A DNA stretch of 64,000 nucleotides from assembly GCF_004022465.1 (NCBI RefSeq), contig NZ_SAVA01000007.1:174593-238592 (forward strand), written 5' to 3'. Position 1 is the stretch's first letter, and each line of letters starts with the position of its first letter. The position numbers were made by a program, and so were the translations under genes. Under the pieces are notes generated by a model. That model worked only from the letters and a program-made list of their open reading frames with translations, was not told where the DNA came from and made no database searches. The DNA comes from Rhodobacter huangdaonensis. Lineage in GTDB: Bacteria; Pseudomonadota; Alphaproteobacteria; Rhodobacterales; Rhodobacteraceae. Below are positions 16,082 to 24,562 of this stretch, piece by piece.

Positions 16082-17329
16082 ATGAAGTCCACCCTGAAAC
16101 CCCGCCTCGCGGGAACGGCGGCGCTGTGCCTTGTGGCGGCACTGGTGCCGGAAGTCGCTTCGGCCACCGAAGGATATTTTGCCCTGGGCTATGGCGTTGC
16201 GCAGCGCGGCGTGGCGGGCGCGGGCGTGGCCTACAGCCAGGACGGGATGTCGAGCGCGATCAACCCCGCCGCGGTGGCGTCGGTCGGGAAGGAGTTCAGC
16301 CTTGGCATGCAGGTGTTCTCGCCGCGGCGCAGCTACACCGGCACCGACACCTACTTCGTCGCCCCGGGCAAGGTGGAAAGCGGGCACGAGTATTTCCTCG
16401 TGCCGAATTTCTCCTACAACATGCCGCTGCAGAACGGCGCGGTGCTGAACTTCGCGGCCTATGGCAACGGCGGGATGAACACCTCCTACCCGGCGGTCGC
16501 CAACCCGAATTGCGGTTATTTCGGCGGCGGCTCGGGCGTGCTGTGCGGCGGCAAGGCGGGGGTGAACCTGAACCAGCTGTTCCTGTCGGTGACCTATGCG
16601 CAGAAGATGGGGCGGCTGTCCTGGGGCATCGCGCCCACGGTCGCGGTGCAGAGCTTCTCGGCGCGCGGCCTTGCGGCCTTCGGCGTCACCAGGGACGACA
16701 CCGATTATTCCACCGGCGTCGGGCTGCGGGCGGGCGTGCAATACGAGGTCTCGCCGCAGTTGACGCTGGGCCTTTCGGCGCAGACCCGCTTCGAGATGTC
16801 GAAGCTCGACGATTATTCGAACCTGTTCGAGAACGGCGGTGATTTCGACATTCCCGCCTCGATCACCGCGGGTCTCGCCTATCACCCGCGCCCGGATGTG
16901 ACGCTGCTGCTCGACTATCAGAAGATCTTCTACAGCGACGTCGGTGCGGTCGGCAACGCGACCGATGCCGGACCGATGGGGGCACCGGGCGGTGCGGGCT
17001 TTGGCTGGGACGATGTCGACGTGATCCGGCTTGGCGCCGAATGGCAGCAGACCCCCGACATGACCTGGCGCGTGGGCTATGCCCATGCGACGAACCCGGT
17101 CGGGCCCGAGGACGTGAGCCTGAACATCCTCGCCCCCGGCATCGTCGAGGATCACGTCAGCTTCGGCGGCTCGAAGATGCTGAGCGACAACGACCGGCTC
17201 GACTTCTCGGTGGGCTATGCGCTGTCGAACTCGGTCAAGGGCACGCTGCCCGCTTCGATGGGCGGCGGCACCGTCAAGCTCGAGATGCATCAGTTCAGCG
17301 CGTCGGTCGGCTGGACGCGGCGGTTCTGA
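16082..17329 (+). CDS. OmpP1/FadL-family outer membrane channel
   Basis: 415 aa. An N-terminal signal peptide (hydrophobic core TAALCLVAALVPEVASA, cut before TEGYFALG) is followed by the FadL N-terminal hatch segment, including SAINPAAVAS. A beta-barrel pattern ends in an aromatic C-terminal residue (VGWTRRF). FadL proteins let long-chain fatty acids or hydrocarbons diffuse laterally across the outer membrane. It lies 80 nt after the SCP2-like gene with no terminator seen between them. Both handle hydrophobic ligands, which suggests a shared role. Confidence 0.9.
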   Translation: MKSTLKPRLAGTAALCLVAALVPEVASATEGYFALGYGVAQRGVAGAGVAYSQDGMSSAINPAAVASVGKEFSLGMQVFSPRRSYTGTDTYFVAPGKVESGHEYFLVPNFSYNMPLQNGAVLNFAAYGNGGMNTSYPAVANPNCGYFGGGSGVLCGGKAGVNLNQLFLSVTYAQKMGRLSWGIAPTVAVQSFSARGLAAFGVTRDDTDYSTGVGLRAGVQYEVSPQLTLGLSAQTRFEMSKLDDYSNLFENGGDFDIPASITAGLAYHPRPDVTLLLDYQKIFYSDVGAVGNATDAGPMGAPGGAGFGWDDVDVIRLGAEWQQTPDMTWRVGYAHATNPVGPEDVSLNILAPGIVEDHVSFGGSKMLSDNDRLDFSVGYALSNSVKGTLPASMGGGTVKLEMHQFSASVGWTRRF

Positions 17330-17371
17330 GCCTTCGAAAGACCGGCAGGGCGCCCTCCGGCGGGGGCGTCC

Positions 17372-19573
17372 TCACGGTTCGGGGAAGTCGGCGCGCAGCC
17401 GGGTCAGGGCCTCGCGCTCGGCCTGGCTGCGCGCGATCAGGTCCCTGAACCCCGCGACCCCATCGGCCGGCGAGGGGGGCGGGGCCGGCGGTTCCTCGGC
17501 GGTGAGATCGTAAAGCCGCACCAGCGCCTTCTCGGCCTCGCTGCCATTCGCGGCAACGAAGCCCCAGTCGCCGCCACGCCAGGCCTCGGCGGTGGCGCTT
17601 GGCAGGTCGCCTGCGGCCGCAAAGATCTGCTGCGCGATCGCATGTTCGTTCAGCAGCACATGGGCGCGGGCCTTCAGCGCGGTGGCGCGGCTGCCGTCGA
17701 GCGCCTCGAGATAGGACAGCGCCGCCGGGCCGTCGCGTTCGGCGATGGCGGCGGCGGCCAGCGCCACCCGCCCGTCGGGCGTGCGCCCGAGCGAGCCGGC
17801 AAGCAGGTCGCGCACGGGGCCCGGCAGGCCCGCGGCGGTGAGCCGGTCGGCCATCTGCAACCGCACCAGATTGGGCAGCTCCTCCACCGGCACCTGATCG
17901 TGCCGGGCAAGGAACTGGCCAAGGAACAGTGTGTCGTCCGGCACCCGGGCGAGCAGCCCCCACAGACTGCGCCGGGTTTCCTGCACCAGCGCGGGCGTGT
18001 CCCCGGCGGGCCAGGCCGCGAGTGCCGCGAAGGCCTCGGAAAACCGCCCGACCGAGCCCTCGCCGAGGATCTGCGCGCGCAGCAGCCGCGCCCCCTCGGG
18101 TGAGCCGCGGAGTTCGCGCGCGCGCGCGGCGGCAAGCTCGACAGTCGCCTCGTCGACCGGCTCGCCGCGGCTGAGCCGGGTGTCGACCAGCAGGATCAGC
18201 GCCTGCGCCGCGTCGGCGCTGTTGCGGTCGATCATCCCGGCCAGGACCGGTTCGGCCTGCGCCGGCGCGCCCCGGGCGATGTCGATGCGCGCGTCGATCA
18301 GGCCGCGTGCGGGATCGCCCTCCGGCACGGCCCGCGCGATCATCGAGCCGATCTCGCGCGCGTCGCTTTCGGCGCCAAGCGCCAGCAGCCGGCGCACCAG
18401 CTCGGGGCCGACGATCTTGCGGATCGGCACCGGCAGCGCCGAGAAGCTGCGCCGCACGGCGGCCAGGTTCGGCGCCTCGTTCTGCGCCGTCCCGCGGCCG
18501 AGCAGGGCCCAGAGTGCGACCTTGCCGTCGCAGGCGGCCATGTGTGAGAGCGGCGAATCGGGCACCGGCAGCTCGTCGAGCACGGCGGCAACATAGGCGA
18601 TTGCCCCGGCGGCGGGCGTGTCGAGGCCGAAGCCGCGCAGCGTGGCGCGCGCCTCGGTGCCGAAGCCGAGGCCGAGATAGGTGCGCGCAAGCCGTTCGAC
18701 CGCGGCCGGGTCGGGGCGGTCGAACTCGCCCACCAGCCCCTGCCGTGCCGCTGTGATCTGCGCGCCCGCCGGGGCATCGGAGACCCAGCTTTCCAGCGCG
18801 AAGGCCCGGTCCGGCGCACAGCGCTGGCCGTTCGCAAGCAGCTGCGGCCCCGGGGCGCTGCCCATCATGTCGCGGTCGAAGACCGTCTGTGATGCGATCG
18901 CCAGATGGGCCCCGGCCGCGGCGGCGGGGGCCGCGCCGCTGGGCTGCGGCGCCGGCGCCATCGCCGGCGGTGTCACGAAGGCGCTGATGACCCCTTGCGA
19001 GGCGGCACGGCTGAGCTGGGCGAGCAGCTCGGTTTCCGCTTCGCGCACGCGCGGGTCGGGCGGGGCAAGGCGGGGCAGCAGTGCTGTCGGCGCGGCGGGG
19101 GCCGCAGGAAGGGGCGCAGGCGGTGTATGCTCGCGCCAGTAGGTCCCGAGATGATCGAGGCGCAGCGGCGTCCTGGGGGCCTCGCGCGGCGGGCTCCCCG
19201 GCATCGGCAGTTCGGGCGCATCGAGGATGTCGAGCACCACGGCGCCCGAGGCAAGCTGGAACGCCGCGTGCACCGTGCCCGTCGCCGTGGCGATGCGGAT
19301 CGCGCCATCGGCCTGTGCGGCAAGCGCGGTGATCCGGTTGCGCGGGATCAGCCGGAAGACATCCGCGGTGTCATAGCCGAAGCTCTCGCCCGGGGTGCGC
19401 AGGGTGACCGCCCCCTCGCTCTCGCTCAGCTGCCAGTCGGTGCCGGGCGGCAACATGAAGACCAGGCGGGAGAAGCCGTCATGCTCGCCCGAGCGCACCG
19501 GCACCTGTTGCGCCAGCGCCGCGCCGGCCGCGCAGATCAGCGCGCCGCTTGCAAGGATCAGCCCGAGCCTCAT
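17372..19573 (-). CDS. Conserved protein of the motility cluster, function unknown
   Basis: 733 aa. There is a signal peptide (LILASGALICAAGAALAQQ) and then an N-terminal beta-rich part with GFSRLVFMLPPGTDW and AVVLDILDAPE, which resembles AMIN-type periplasmic domains. The remaining ~500 residues are Ala/Leu-rich helices like TPR/solenoid repeats. It starts within the last codons of motA (4-nt overlap) and shares that operon with motA, motE-like, the DUF6468-like gene and fliL. A periplasmic part in motor function or placement is inferred from context only. Confidence 0.6.
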   Translation of the reverse strand: MRLGLILASGALICAAGAALAQQVPVRSGEHDGFSRLVFMLPPGTDWQLSESEGAVTLRTPGESFGYDTADVFRLIPRNRITALAAQADGAIRIATATGTVHAAFQLASGAVVLDILDAPELPMPGSPPREAPRTPLRLDHLGTYWREHTPPAPLPAAPAAPTALLPRLAPPDPRVREAETELLAQLSRAASQGVISAFVTPPAMAPAPQPSGAAPAAAAGAHLAIASQTVFDRDMMGSAPGPQLLANGQRCAPDRAFALESWVSDAPAGAQITAARQGLVGEFDRPDPAAVERLARTYLGLGFGTEARATLRGFGLDTPAAGAIAYVAAVLDELPVPDSPLSHMAACDGKVALWALLGRGTAQNEAPNLAAVRRSFSALPVPIRKIVGPELVRRLLALGAESDAREIGSMIARAVPEGDPARGLIDARIDIARGAPAQAEPVLAGMIDRNSADAAQALILLVDTRLSRGEPVDEATVELAAARARELRGSPEGARLLRAQILGEGSVGRFSEAFAALAAWPAGDTPALVQETRRSLWGLLARVPDDTLFLGQFLARHDQVPVEELPNLVRLQMADRLTAAGLPGPVRDLLAGSLGRTPDGRVALAAAAIAERDGPAALSYLEALDGSRATALKARAHVLLNEHAIAQQIFAAAGDLPSATAEAWRGGDWGFVAANGSEAEKALVRLYDLTAEEPPAPPPSPADGVAGFRDLIARSQAEREALTRLRADFPEP

Positions 19574-20439
19574 GCCGCCTCTGCCTTCACCGTCCGCAGC
19601 GCCTCTTCCAGCTCGGAAAAGCTCGGGCGGATGTGATGGGGGGTGTTCTGCCGGCCGACCTCGATGCAGATGTTGGTCGCGTGGTTATAAAGATTGGCGA
19701 CCAGCACCTCGCGGATCAGCTTGTAGAAATGGCTGTCCTCCTCGATCACCGCGCCGATCCGGCTGGCGAAGGGGCCGACGAAGCCATAGGCGAGGAAGAC
19801 GCCGAGGAAGGTGCCGACCAGCGCACCGCCGATCATGTGGCCGAGGATCTCGGGCGGCTGGTCGATCGCCGCCATCGTCTTGATCACGCCAAGCACCGCG
19901 GCGACGATGCCAAGCGCGGGCATCGCGTCGGCCACGGTCTGGATCGCGTGGCTCGACTGCATCGCGTGCTCGTAATTGGCCTCGAGCTGCTTGTCGAGGA
20001 TCTCCTCGACCTGATGCGGGTCGTCGTAATTCATCGAGGCGGCGCGCATCGTGTCGCAGATCATCTCGACCGCCTCGTGATCCTTCAGGATTTTCGGATA
20101 TTTCTGGAAAATCGAAGAGCCCTGCGGCGCCTCGATATGTTCCTCGACGGCGACGGGGTTCTGCCGCACCAGCCGGATCAGCTCGAACAGCAGGCACAGC
20201 AGGTCGCGATAGTCGGCGGGCTGCCAGGTCGGGCCGCGGAACACCTTGCCGAGGTCGCGCAGCGTGTGCCTGATCGTCGCAAGGCTGTTCGACAGCAGGA
20301 ACGAGCCCGCCGCGGCACCGCCGATCATGATCAGCTCGAACGGCATCGCCTTCAGGATGATGCCGATCTTGCCGCCTGCCGCGACGAAGCCGCCGAACAC
20401 CATCACGAAGATGACGATCATCCCGACAATGCCGATCAT
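19570..20439 (-). CDS. motA: Flagellar motor stator protein MotA
   Basis: 289 aa with four membrane segments: MIGIVGMIVIFVMVFGGFVA, MPFELIMIGGAAAGSFLL, and the pair around residues 165-215 (ALGIVAAVLGVIKTM and GGALVGTFLGVFLAYGFVGP). Between them lies the large cytoplasmic loop that contacts FliG, with conserved charges in RNPVAVEEHIE. MotA forms the ion channel stator with MotB, which is not in the window. The gap to the upstream motE-like gene is 59 nt. Confidence 0.97.
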   Translation of the reverse strand: MIGIVGMIVIFVMVFGGFVAAGGKIGIILKAMPFELIMIGGAAAGSFLLSNSLATIRHTLRDLGKVFRGPTWQPADYRDLLCLLFELIRLVRQNPVAVEEHIEAPQGSSIFQKYPKILKDHEAVEMICDTMRAASMNYDDPHQVEEILDKQLEANYEHAMQSSHAIQTVADAMPALGIVAAVLGVIKTMAAIDQPPEILGHMIGGALVGTFLGVFLAYGFVGPFASRIGAVIEEDSHFYKLIREVLVANLYNHATNICIEVGRQNTPHHIRPSFSELEEALRTVKAEAA

Positions 20440-20498
20440 TCATCTCTCTCCACAGTACGCCCGGCAGTCTTGCGCGGGGGATTGACCGATGCCGCGGT

Positions 20499-21083
20499 TC
20501 AGCGGCGGGGGACGCCGGCGTTCCTGCCGGCCATGATGACGCTGATCGAATAGCCGACCTCGGGCGTCAGGTTGGCGAGGACGGCAGCCGCCGCTTCGGG
20601 CCGCATCTTGCCGAGGAAACCCGCCGCGAATTCGGGCGCCATCGTCTCGAACAGCGGCGCGGCCTCCTTCGGCTTCATGTTTTCGTAGACGGTGACCAGC
20701 CGCGCGACATCCGCGTCGGCCCCGGAATCGGCGACCGCCACGGTCTTCGACAGCGCATTCTCTGCCGCGATCAGCGTCGCGAGACGCTCGTCGATGCGCT
20801 GTTCGGCGAGCCGCAGCGCCTGCGCCCGGTCGGCGATGATCCCTTCGCGCAGGCTCAGCTTCTGGTCCCGGTCCTCGAGCGCGCGCAAAAGCGCGGCATT
20901 CGCGGCCGGGTCGGGGCAGGTCGTGGCGGCGCCGCCGGTGCCGGCGTCGAGCGCCAGCGCCAGCCCGACGCCGTCGCCGATCCGCATCACCGCGGCCACC
21001 GCGAAGGTGCCGGCGATCAACGGCAGGAGGGCGCGGCCCGGGCGCCAGGGGCGGCGCGGCGGGCGGGCGGCGGGCGGCTTCAT
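20499..21083 (-). CDS. MotE/MgtE-N-like flagellar protein
   Basis: 194 aa. After a basic Pro-rich start there is one membrane segment (LLPLIAGTFAVAAVM), a charged coiled-coil stretch (LRALEDRDQKLSLREG), and a C-terminal MgtE-N-like fold (YENMKPKEAAPLFETM, then GFLGKMRPEAAAAVLANLTPE). This layout matches MotE, a periplasmic chaperone of MotC in rhizobia. It sits between motA and fliL, as expected. It overlaps the upstream gene by 4 nt. Confidence 0.8.
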   Translation of the reverse strand: MKPPAARPPRRPWRPGRALLPLIAGTFAVAAVMRIGDGVGLALALDAGTGGAATTCPDPAANAALLRALEDRDQKLSLREGIIADRAQALRLAEQRIDERLATLIAAENALSKTVAVADSGADADVARLVTVYENMKPKEAAPLFETMAPEFAAGFLGKMRPEAAAAVLANLTPEVGYSISVIMAGRNAGVPRR

Positions 21084-21439
21084 TCCGCCGCCTCCATCCC
21101 CGAGGCGCGGGGCCGGCGGCGCAGCACGCGGGGGCGGCGCGCGCCGGTCTCTGCCTCGGGCAGGTCGTGCAGGGCCGCAAGCATCAGTTCGAGCCGCTCG
21201 GCGCCCTGCTCGGCGCGTTCGGTCAGGGCGGTCAACTGCTCGGCCGAGAGCGCAGCGGTGGATTGCGCGCGGTTCAGCGCCTTCGTCATGTCGTCGACCT
21301 GGGCCGAGAGCACCGCGATCGCCCCGCCCATGCCGTTCTCGAGCTGGTTGAAGCGTTTCAGCCGGCGCGACAGGACCAGGCAATAGACCGCCGCGCCAAG
21401 TGCGCCGAGCCCGGCCAGAAGATCGGCAAACAATTGCAT
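21080..21439 (-). CDS. Small membrane protein of the motility operon (DUF6468/PflI-like)
   Basis: 119 aa. One N-terminal membrane segment (LFADLLAGLGALGAAVYCLV) is followed by a coiled-coil region (SAQVDDMTKALNRAQSTAAL, then LTERAEQGAERLELML) and an Arg-rich tail. The size, topology and position between fliL and motE match the DUF6468 family; Caulobacter PflI, a flagellar positioning protein, is of this kind. That match is from memory of the layout, not from an alignment. Confidence 0.6.
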   Translation of the reverse strand: MQLFADLLAGLGALGAAVYCLVLSRRLKRFNQLENGMGGAIAVLSAQVDDMTKALNRAQSTAALSAEQLTALTERAEQGAERLELMLAALHDLPEAETGARRPRVLRRRPRASGMEAAE

Positions 21440-21449
21440 CGGGCTTTCC

Positions 21450-21935
21450 TCAGTTCAGAACGAATTCCATGATCAGCAGGTCGCGCACCCGGTCCGCGCC
21501 ACACACGATCTGCACCCGGCGCAGCATCTGCGCGCGCAGCCGGATCAGCGCGGCCGGGTCCTCGATGTCGCGCAGATCGACCGCGCGCAGATAGCCGTTG
21601 AGCACGTCGACCACCCGCGGCCGCAGCAGCTCGACATCCTTCTGATAGGCGGCGGGCACCTCGATCTGGGCCGAAAAGCGCAGGTGCCGCGCGGCCGGGT
21701 CCGACAGCGAGATCACCATCGGCTCGAGCGCCACATAGGCGATGTCCGGCAAGGCCGCAGGCCCCGTCGCCGTGTCCTGCGCCGCGCCGTGACCGGCCGG
21801 CAGCAGCCCGAGGTAGAGCGCCGCAAAGCTCGCTCCGCCGCCGGCGATCATCAGCACGAGGCCGAAAATCAGCGGCAGTCTCGAGCTGTGGGAAGGGGCC
21901 GCTTCCGGCTCCGTCTGTGTCTGCGCCATCGCCAT
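21450..21935 (-). CDS. fliL: Flagellar basal body-associated protein FliL
   Basis: 161 aa. A short cytoplasmic part, one membrane helix (RLPLIFGLVLMIAGGGASFA) and the periplasmic FliL domain (YVALEPMVISLSDPAARHLRFSA ending IMEFVLN) are seen. FliL forms a ring around the stator and stabilises it. It heads the minus-strand operon fliL-DUF6468-motE-motA-733 aa. The start has two nearby ATGs (MAMAQ); the first is used here. Confidence 0.93.
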   Translation of the reverse strand: MAMAQTQTEPEAAPSHSSRLPLIFGLVLMIAGGGASFAALYLGLLPAGHGAAQDTATGPAALPDIAYVALEPMVISLSDPAARHLRFSAQIEVPAAYQKDVELLRPRVVDVLNGYLRAVDLRDIEDPAALIRLRAQMLRRVQIVCGADRVRDLLIMEFVLN

Positions 21936-21980
21936 CGCATCACCGGTTTCTTCGTCGCCCCAGCTATAGCCCTGAGACGA

Positions 21981-21995
21981 CTAACCGATTGTTAA
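21981..21995 (+). promoter_or_regulatory. CtrA-type box in the divergent fliL/fliF promoter region
   Basis: CTAA-N7-TTAA; read on the fliL strand it is TTAA-N7-TTAG. This matches the CtrA consensus TTAA-N7-TTAA at seven of eight bases. It is 46 nt from the fliL start and 63 nt from the fliF start, so it could control both operons. CtrA controls flagellar genes in several Rhodobacterales. Confidence 0.6.
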
Positions 21996-22057
21996 GGGCG
22001 ATCGCGGAAAGATGCCCGGGACGACGGGACAGATACCCGCTCGTGTGGAGGTGCGGC

Positions 22058-23695
22058 TTGCAACAGTTGACGACGGTATGGGGAAACCTCGACGCGCGTC
22101 GCCGCATCATCGTCCTCGGGGCCACGGCGCTTGTCTTTGCGGCGGTGCTGGCGCTGTCGGGCCTGACGGCGCGGCCGGACATGGGGCTGCTTTATGCCGG
22201 GCTCGACGGGGCGAAGGCGGGCGAGGTGATCTCCGCGCTCGAACAGCGTGCGGTGGCATACGAGGTGCGCGGCGATTCGATCTATGTCGAGGCGCCGAAG
22301 CGGGATGCGCTGCGGATGACGCTTGCGGCCGAGGGGCTGCCGGCGACCGGCGGCGCGGGCTATGAGCTGCTCGATTCGCTTTCGGGCTTCGGCACCACCT
22401 CGCAGATGTTCGACGCCGCCTATTGGCGTGCGAAGGAAGGCGAACTTGCGCGCACCATTCTTGCCAATCCGGCGATCCGCGCGGCGCGGGTGCATATCGC
22501 CCCGCCCGCGGGGGTCTCGTTCCGCACGCAAAGCCGCCCGACCGCTTCGGTGACCGTCACCACCGGCGCGGGCGGGCTCACACCGCCGCAGGCCAAGGCC
22601 CTGAAATACCTGATCGCCTCGGCTGTCGCGGGGATGACGCCCGAGGATGTCTCGGTGATCGACACGGCAAGTGGTCTGGTCGCGGCCGGGGACGAGACAC
22701 CCGCCACCCTGGGCGAAGACCGCGCCGCGATGCTGCGCCGCAACATCGAGCGGCTGCTCGAGGCGCGGGTCGGTTATGGCAATGCGGTGGTCGAGGTTGC
22801 GGTCGAGACGGTGACCGAGCGCGAGGCGATCACCGAGCGGCGCATCGACCCGACCAGCCGCACGGTGATCTCCACCGACACTGCCGAAAGCTCGAACAAG
22901 GCCGACGAGAGCAAGACCGGCGGCGTCTCGGTTGCCTCGAACCTGCCCGACGGGCAAGGCGCGAATGGCGGCAATTCGCAGCGGCAGGGCAACGAGACGC
23001 GCGAGCGGACGAATTACGACCTGTCGGAAACCACGCGCGAGATCGTGCGCAATCCCGGCGACGTGAAGCGGATCACCGTCGCGGTGCTGGTCGACGGCAC
23101 CGAGGGCAAGGATGCGAGCGGGCAGATCACGGTGGTGCCGCGGTCAGAGGACGAGATCGCGGCGCTGCATGACCTTGTCGCCTCGGCGGTGGGCTTCGAT
23201 GCGGCGCGCGGCGATGTCATCACGCTGCGCTCGATGGCGTTCCAGCCGATCGCCGAGACCGGCGCGATGGCGACGGCGGGGATGCTTGGTGGCGGCGCGC
23301 CGCTGGACCTGATGCTGCTGATCGAGATTGCGGCGCTGGTGCTGGTGGTGGTCGTGCTGGCGCTGTTCGTGGTGCGGCCGGCGCTGGCGCCGCGCATCGC
23401 CATGCCGCCGCGCTCGGGCCTGCCCGCGCCGCTGTCGGCGCAGCCTGGCGCGGCGCCCGCGCTGATCGGAGAAATCAGCGGTGACGAGGCGCCGGAGCGC
23501 GAGATGGAACTGGTGGCGGATTTCGGCACCTCCGACCTGCCGGTGCCGATCTCGATGGCCTCGGCCTTCGGGGGGCAGACGGCCGAGCTCGAGGATGATC
23601 CGGTCGCCCGGCTGAAGCGGCTGATCGGTCAGCGTCAGGCCGAATCGGTCGAGATCCTGCGTGGCTGGATGGATAAAACGCAGGAGCGTGTCTGA
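22058..23695 (+). CDS. fliF: Flagellar MS-ring protein FliF
   Basis: 545 aa. The start is TTG 22058, six bases after a strong GGAGG, giving MQQLTTVWGNLDARRR. Membrane helices lie near residues 17-37 and 420-443 (LLIEIAALVLVVVVLALFVV). In between are the ring-building motifs (ALLYAGLDG-type start, ELARTILANPAIRAARVHIA, and the FliF signature around NYDLSETTREIVRNPGDVKR). The C-terminal tail that binds FliG is present (DDPVARLKRLIGQRQAESVEILRGWM). FliF is the first protein of the basal body. Confidence 0.96.
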   Translation: MQQLTTVWGNLDARRRIIVLGATALVFAAVLALSGLTARPDMGLLYAGLDGAKAGEVISALEQRAVAYEVRGDSIYVEAPKRDALRMTLAAEGLPATGGAGYELLDSLSGFGTTSQMFDAAYWRAKEGELARTILANPAIRAARVHIAPPAGVSFRTQSRPTASVTVTTGAGGLTPPQAKALKYLIASAVAGMTPEDVSVIDTASGLVAAGDETPATLGEDRAAMLRRNIERLLEARVGYGNAVVEVAVETVTEREAITERRIDPTSRTVISTDTAESSNKADESKTGGVSVASNLPDGQGANGGNSQRQGNETRERTNYDLSETTREIVRNPGDVKRITVAVLVDGTEGKDASGQITVVPRSEDEIAALHDLVASAVGFDAARGDVITLRSMAFQPIAETGAMATAGMLGGGAPLDLMLLIEIAALVLVVVVLALFVVRPALAPRIAMPPRSGLPAPLSAQPGAAPALIGEISGDEAPEREMELVADFGTSDLPVPISMASAFGGQTAELEDDPVARLKRLIGQRQAESVEILRGWMDKTQERV

Positions 23696-24288
23696 TGAGG
23701 AATCCGGTCCGGCTGGAAACCTTCGAGACCGACGCGGGCGCGCCGCAGCCGATCGAGATCGCCCCGGCCGCATTCGAGGAGGCGCGGTTCGCGGCCTTCG
23801 AGCAGGGCTATTCCGCCGGCTGGGAGGACGCGGTCGCGGCGCAGGACGGCGAGGCCGCAAAGCTGCGCATGCAGCTGTGCCAGCAGCTGCAGGAGATGTC
23901 CTTCACCTTCGTCGAGGCAAGGCGCAACCTTCTGGTCGCGCTGCAGCCGCTGTTGCTCGAGATGGCGGCGAAGGTTCTGCCCGCCGCGGCGCGGGAGGCG
24001 CTGCCGCGGATCGTCGTCGAACAGCTTCTGCCGCTGGCGGGCACGGTTCTCGACCGGCCGGTGACGGTGGTCGCCTCGCCCGCAAGCCTGGCGCTGCTGC
24101 GGGCGCTGCTGCCGGCGGCAGGCCTGCCGCTGACCTTCGCCGCGGAGCCGAGCCTCGGCGACGGCCAGGCCTATCTGAAATTCCCCGATGCCGAGACGCG
24201 GATCGACCTCGACGGCGTGACCGCGGCGATCACCGCGGCGATCCGCAGCTACTTCGATGCCACCTTGCAGGAGACCGACCATGGATGA
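23695..24288 (+). CDS. fliH: FliH-like flagellar export regulator
   Basis: 197 aa. It has FAAFEQGYSAGWEDAVAAQDGEAAKL, as in the N-terminal GxxxG-like helix of FliH/YscL, then a C-terminal part FPDAETRIDLDGVTAAITAA. FliH tethers the FliI ATPase to FliN and controls it. It starts one base into the fliF stop codon and overlaps fliN by 8 nt. Call is based on position and length as much as on sequence. Confidence 0.75.
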   Translation: MRNPVRLETFETDAGAPQPIEIAPAAFEEARFAAFEQGYSAGWEDAVAAQDGEAAKLRMQLCQQLQEMSFTFVEARRNLLVALQPLLLEMAAKVLPAAAREALPRIVVEQLLPLAGTVLDRPVTVVASPASLALLRALLPAAGLPLTFAAEPSLGDGQAYLKFPDAETRIDLDGVTAAITAAIRSYFDATLQETDHG

Positions 24289-24559
24289 CGTTCGCCAAGA
24301 CCCTGCCGCGAGCCCGTTCTCGCAGATCCCGATCGAGATCACGATCTCGGTCGGCAAGGCACGTCCGCTGGTGCGCGACCTGCTGCGGATGAAGCGCGAC
24401 GCGATCCTGCCGCTCGACCGCAAGGTCGAGGACCCGGTCGAGCTTTACGTCGGCGACAAGCTGATCGCGCGCGGCGAGCTGACCGAGCTCGAGGGCGATC
24501 AGGCGGGCCAGCTCGCCGTGCGGCTGACCGAGGTGGTCGACCTGCAGAACGGGCTCTGA
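24281..24559 (+). CDS. fliN: Flagellar motor switch protein FliN
   Basis: 92 aa, a single SpoA/SpoA2 domain: IPIEITISVGKARPLVRDLL and then VELYVGDKLIARGELTEL. FliN forms the lower C-ring and docks export chaperone complexes. It is shorter than the E. coli protein because the N-terminal arm is reduced to about 15 residues. No fliG or fliM lies next to it in this window. Confidence 0.92.
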   Translation: MDDVRQDPAASPFSQIPIEITISVGKARPLVRDLLRMKRDAILPLDRKVEDPVELYVGDKLIARGELTELEGDQAGQLAVRLTEVVDLQNGL

Positions 24560-24562
24560 ACC

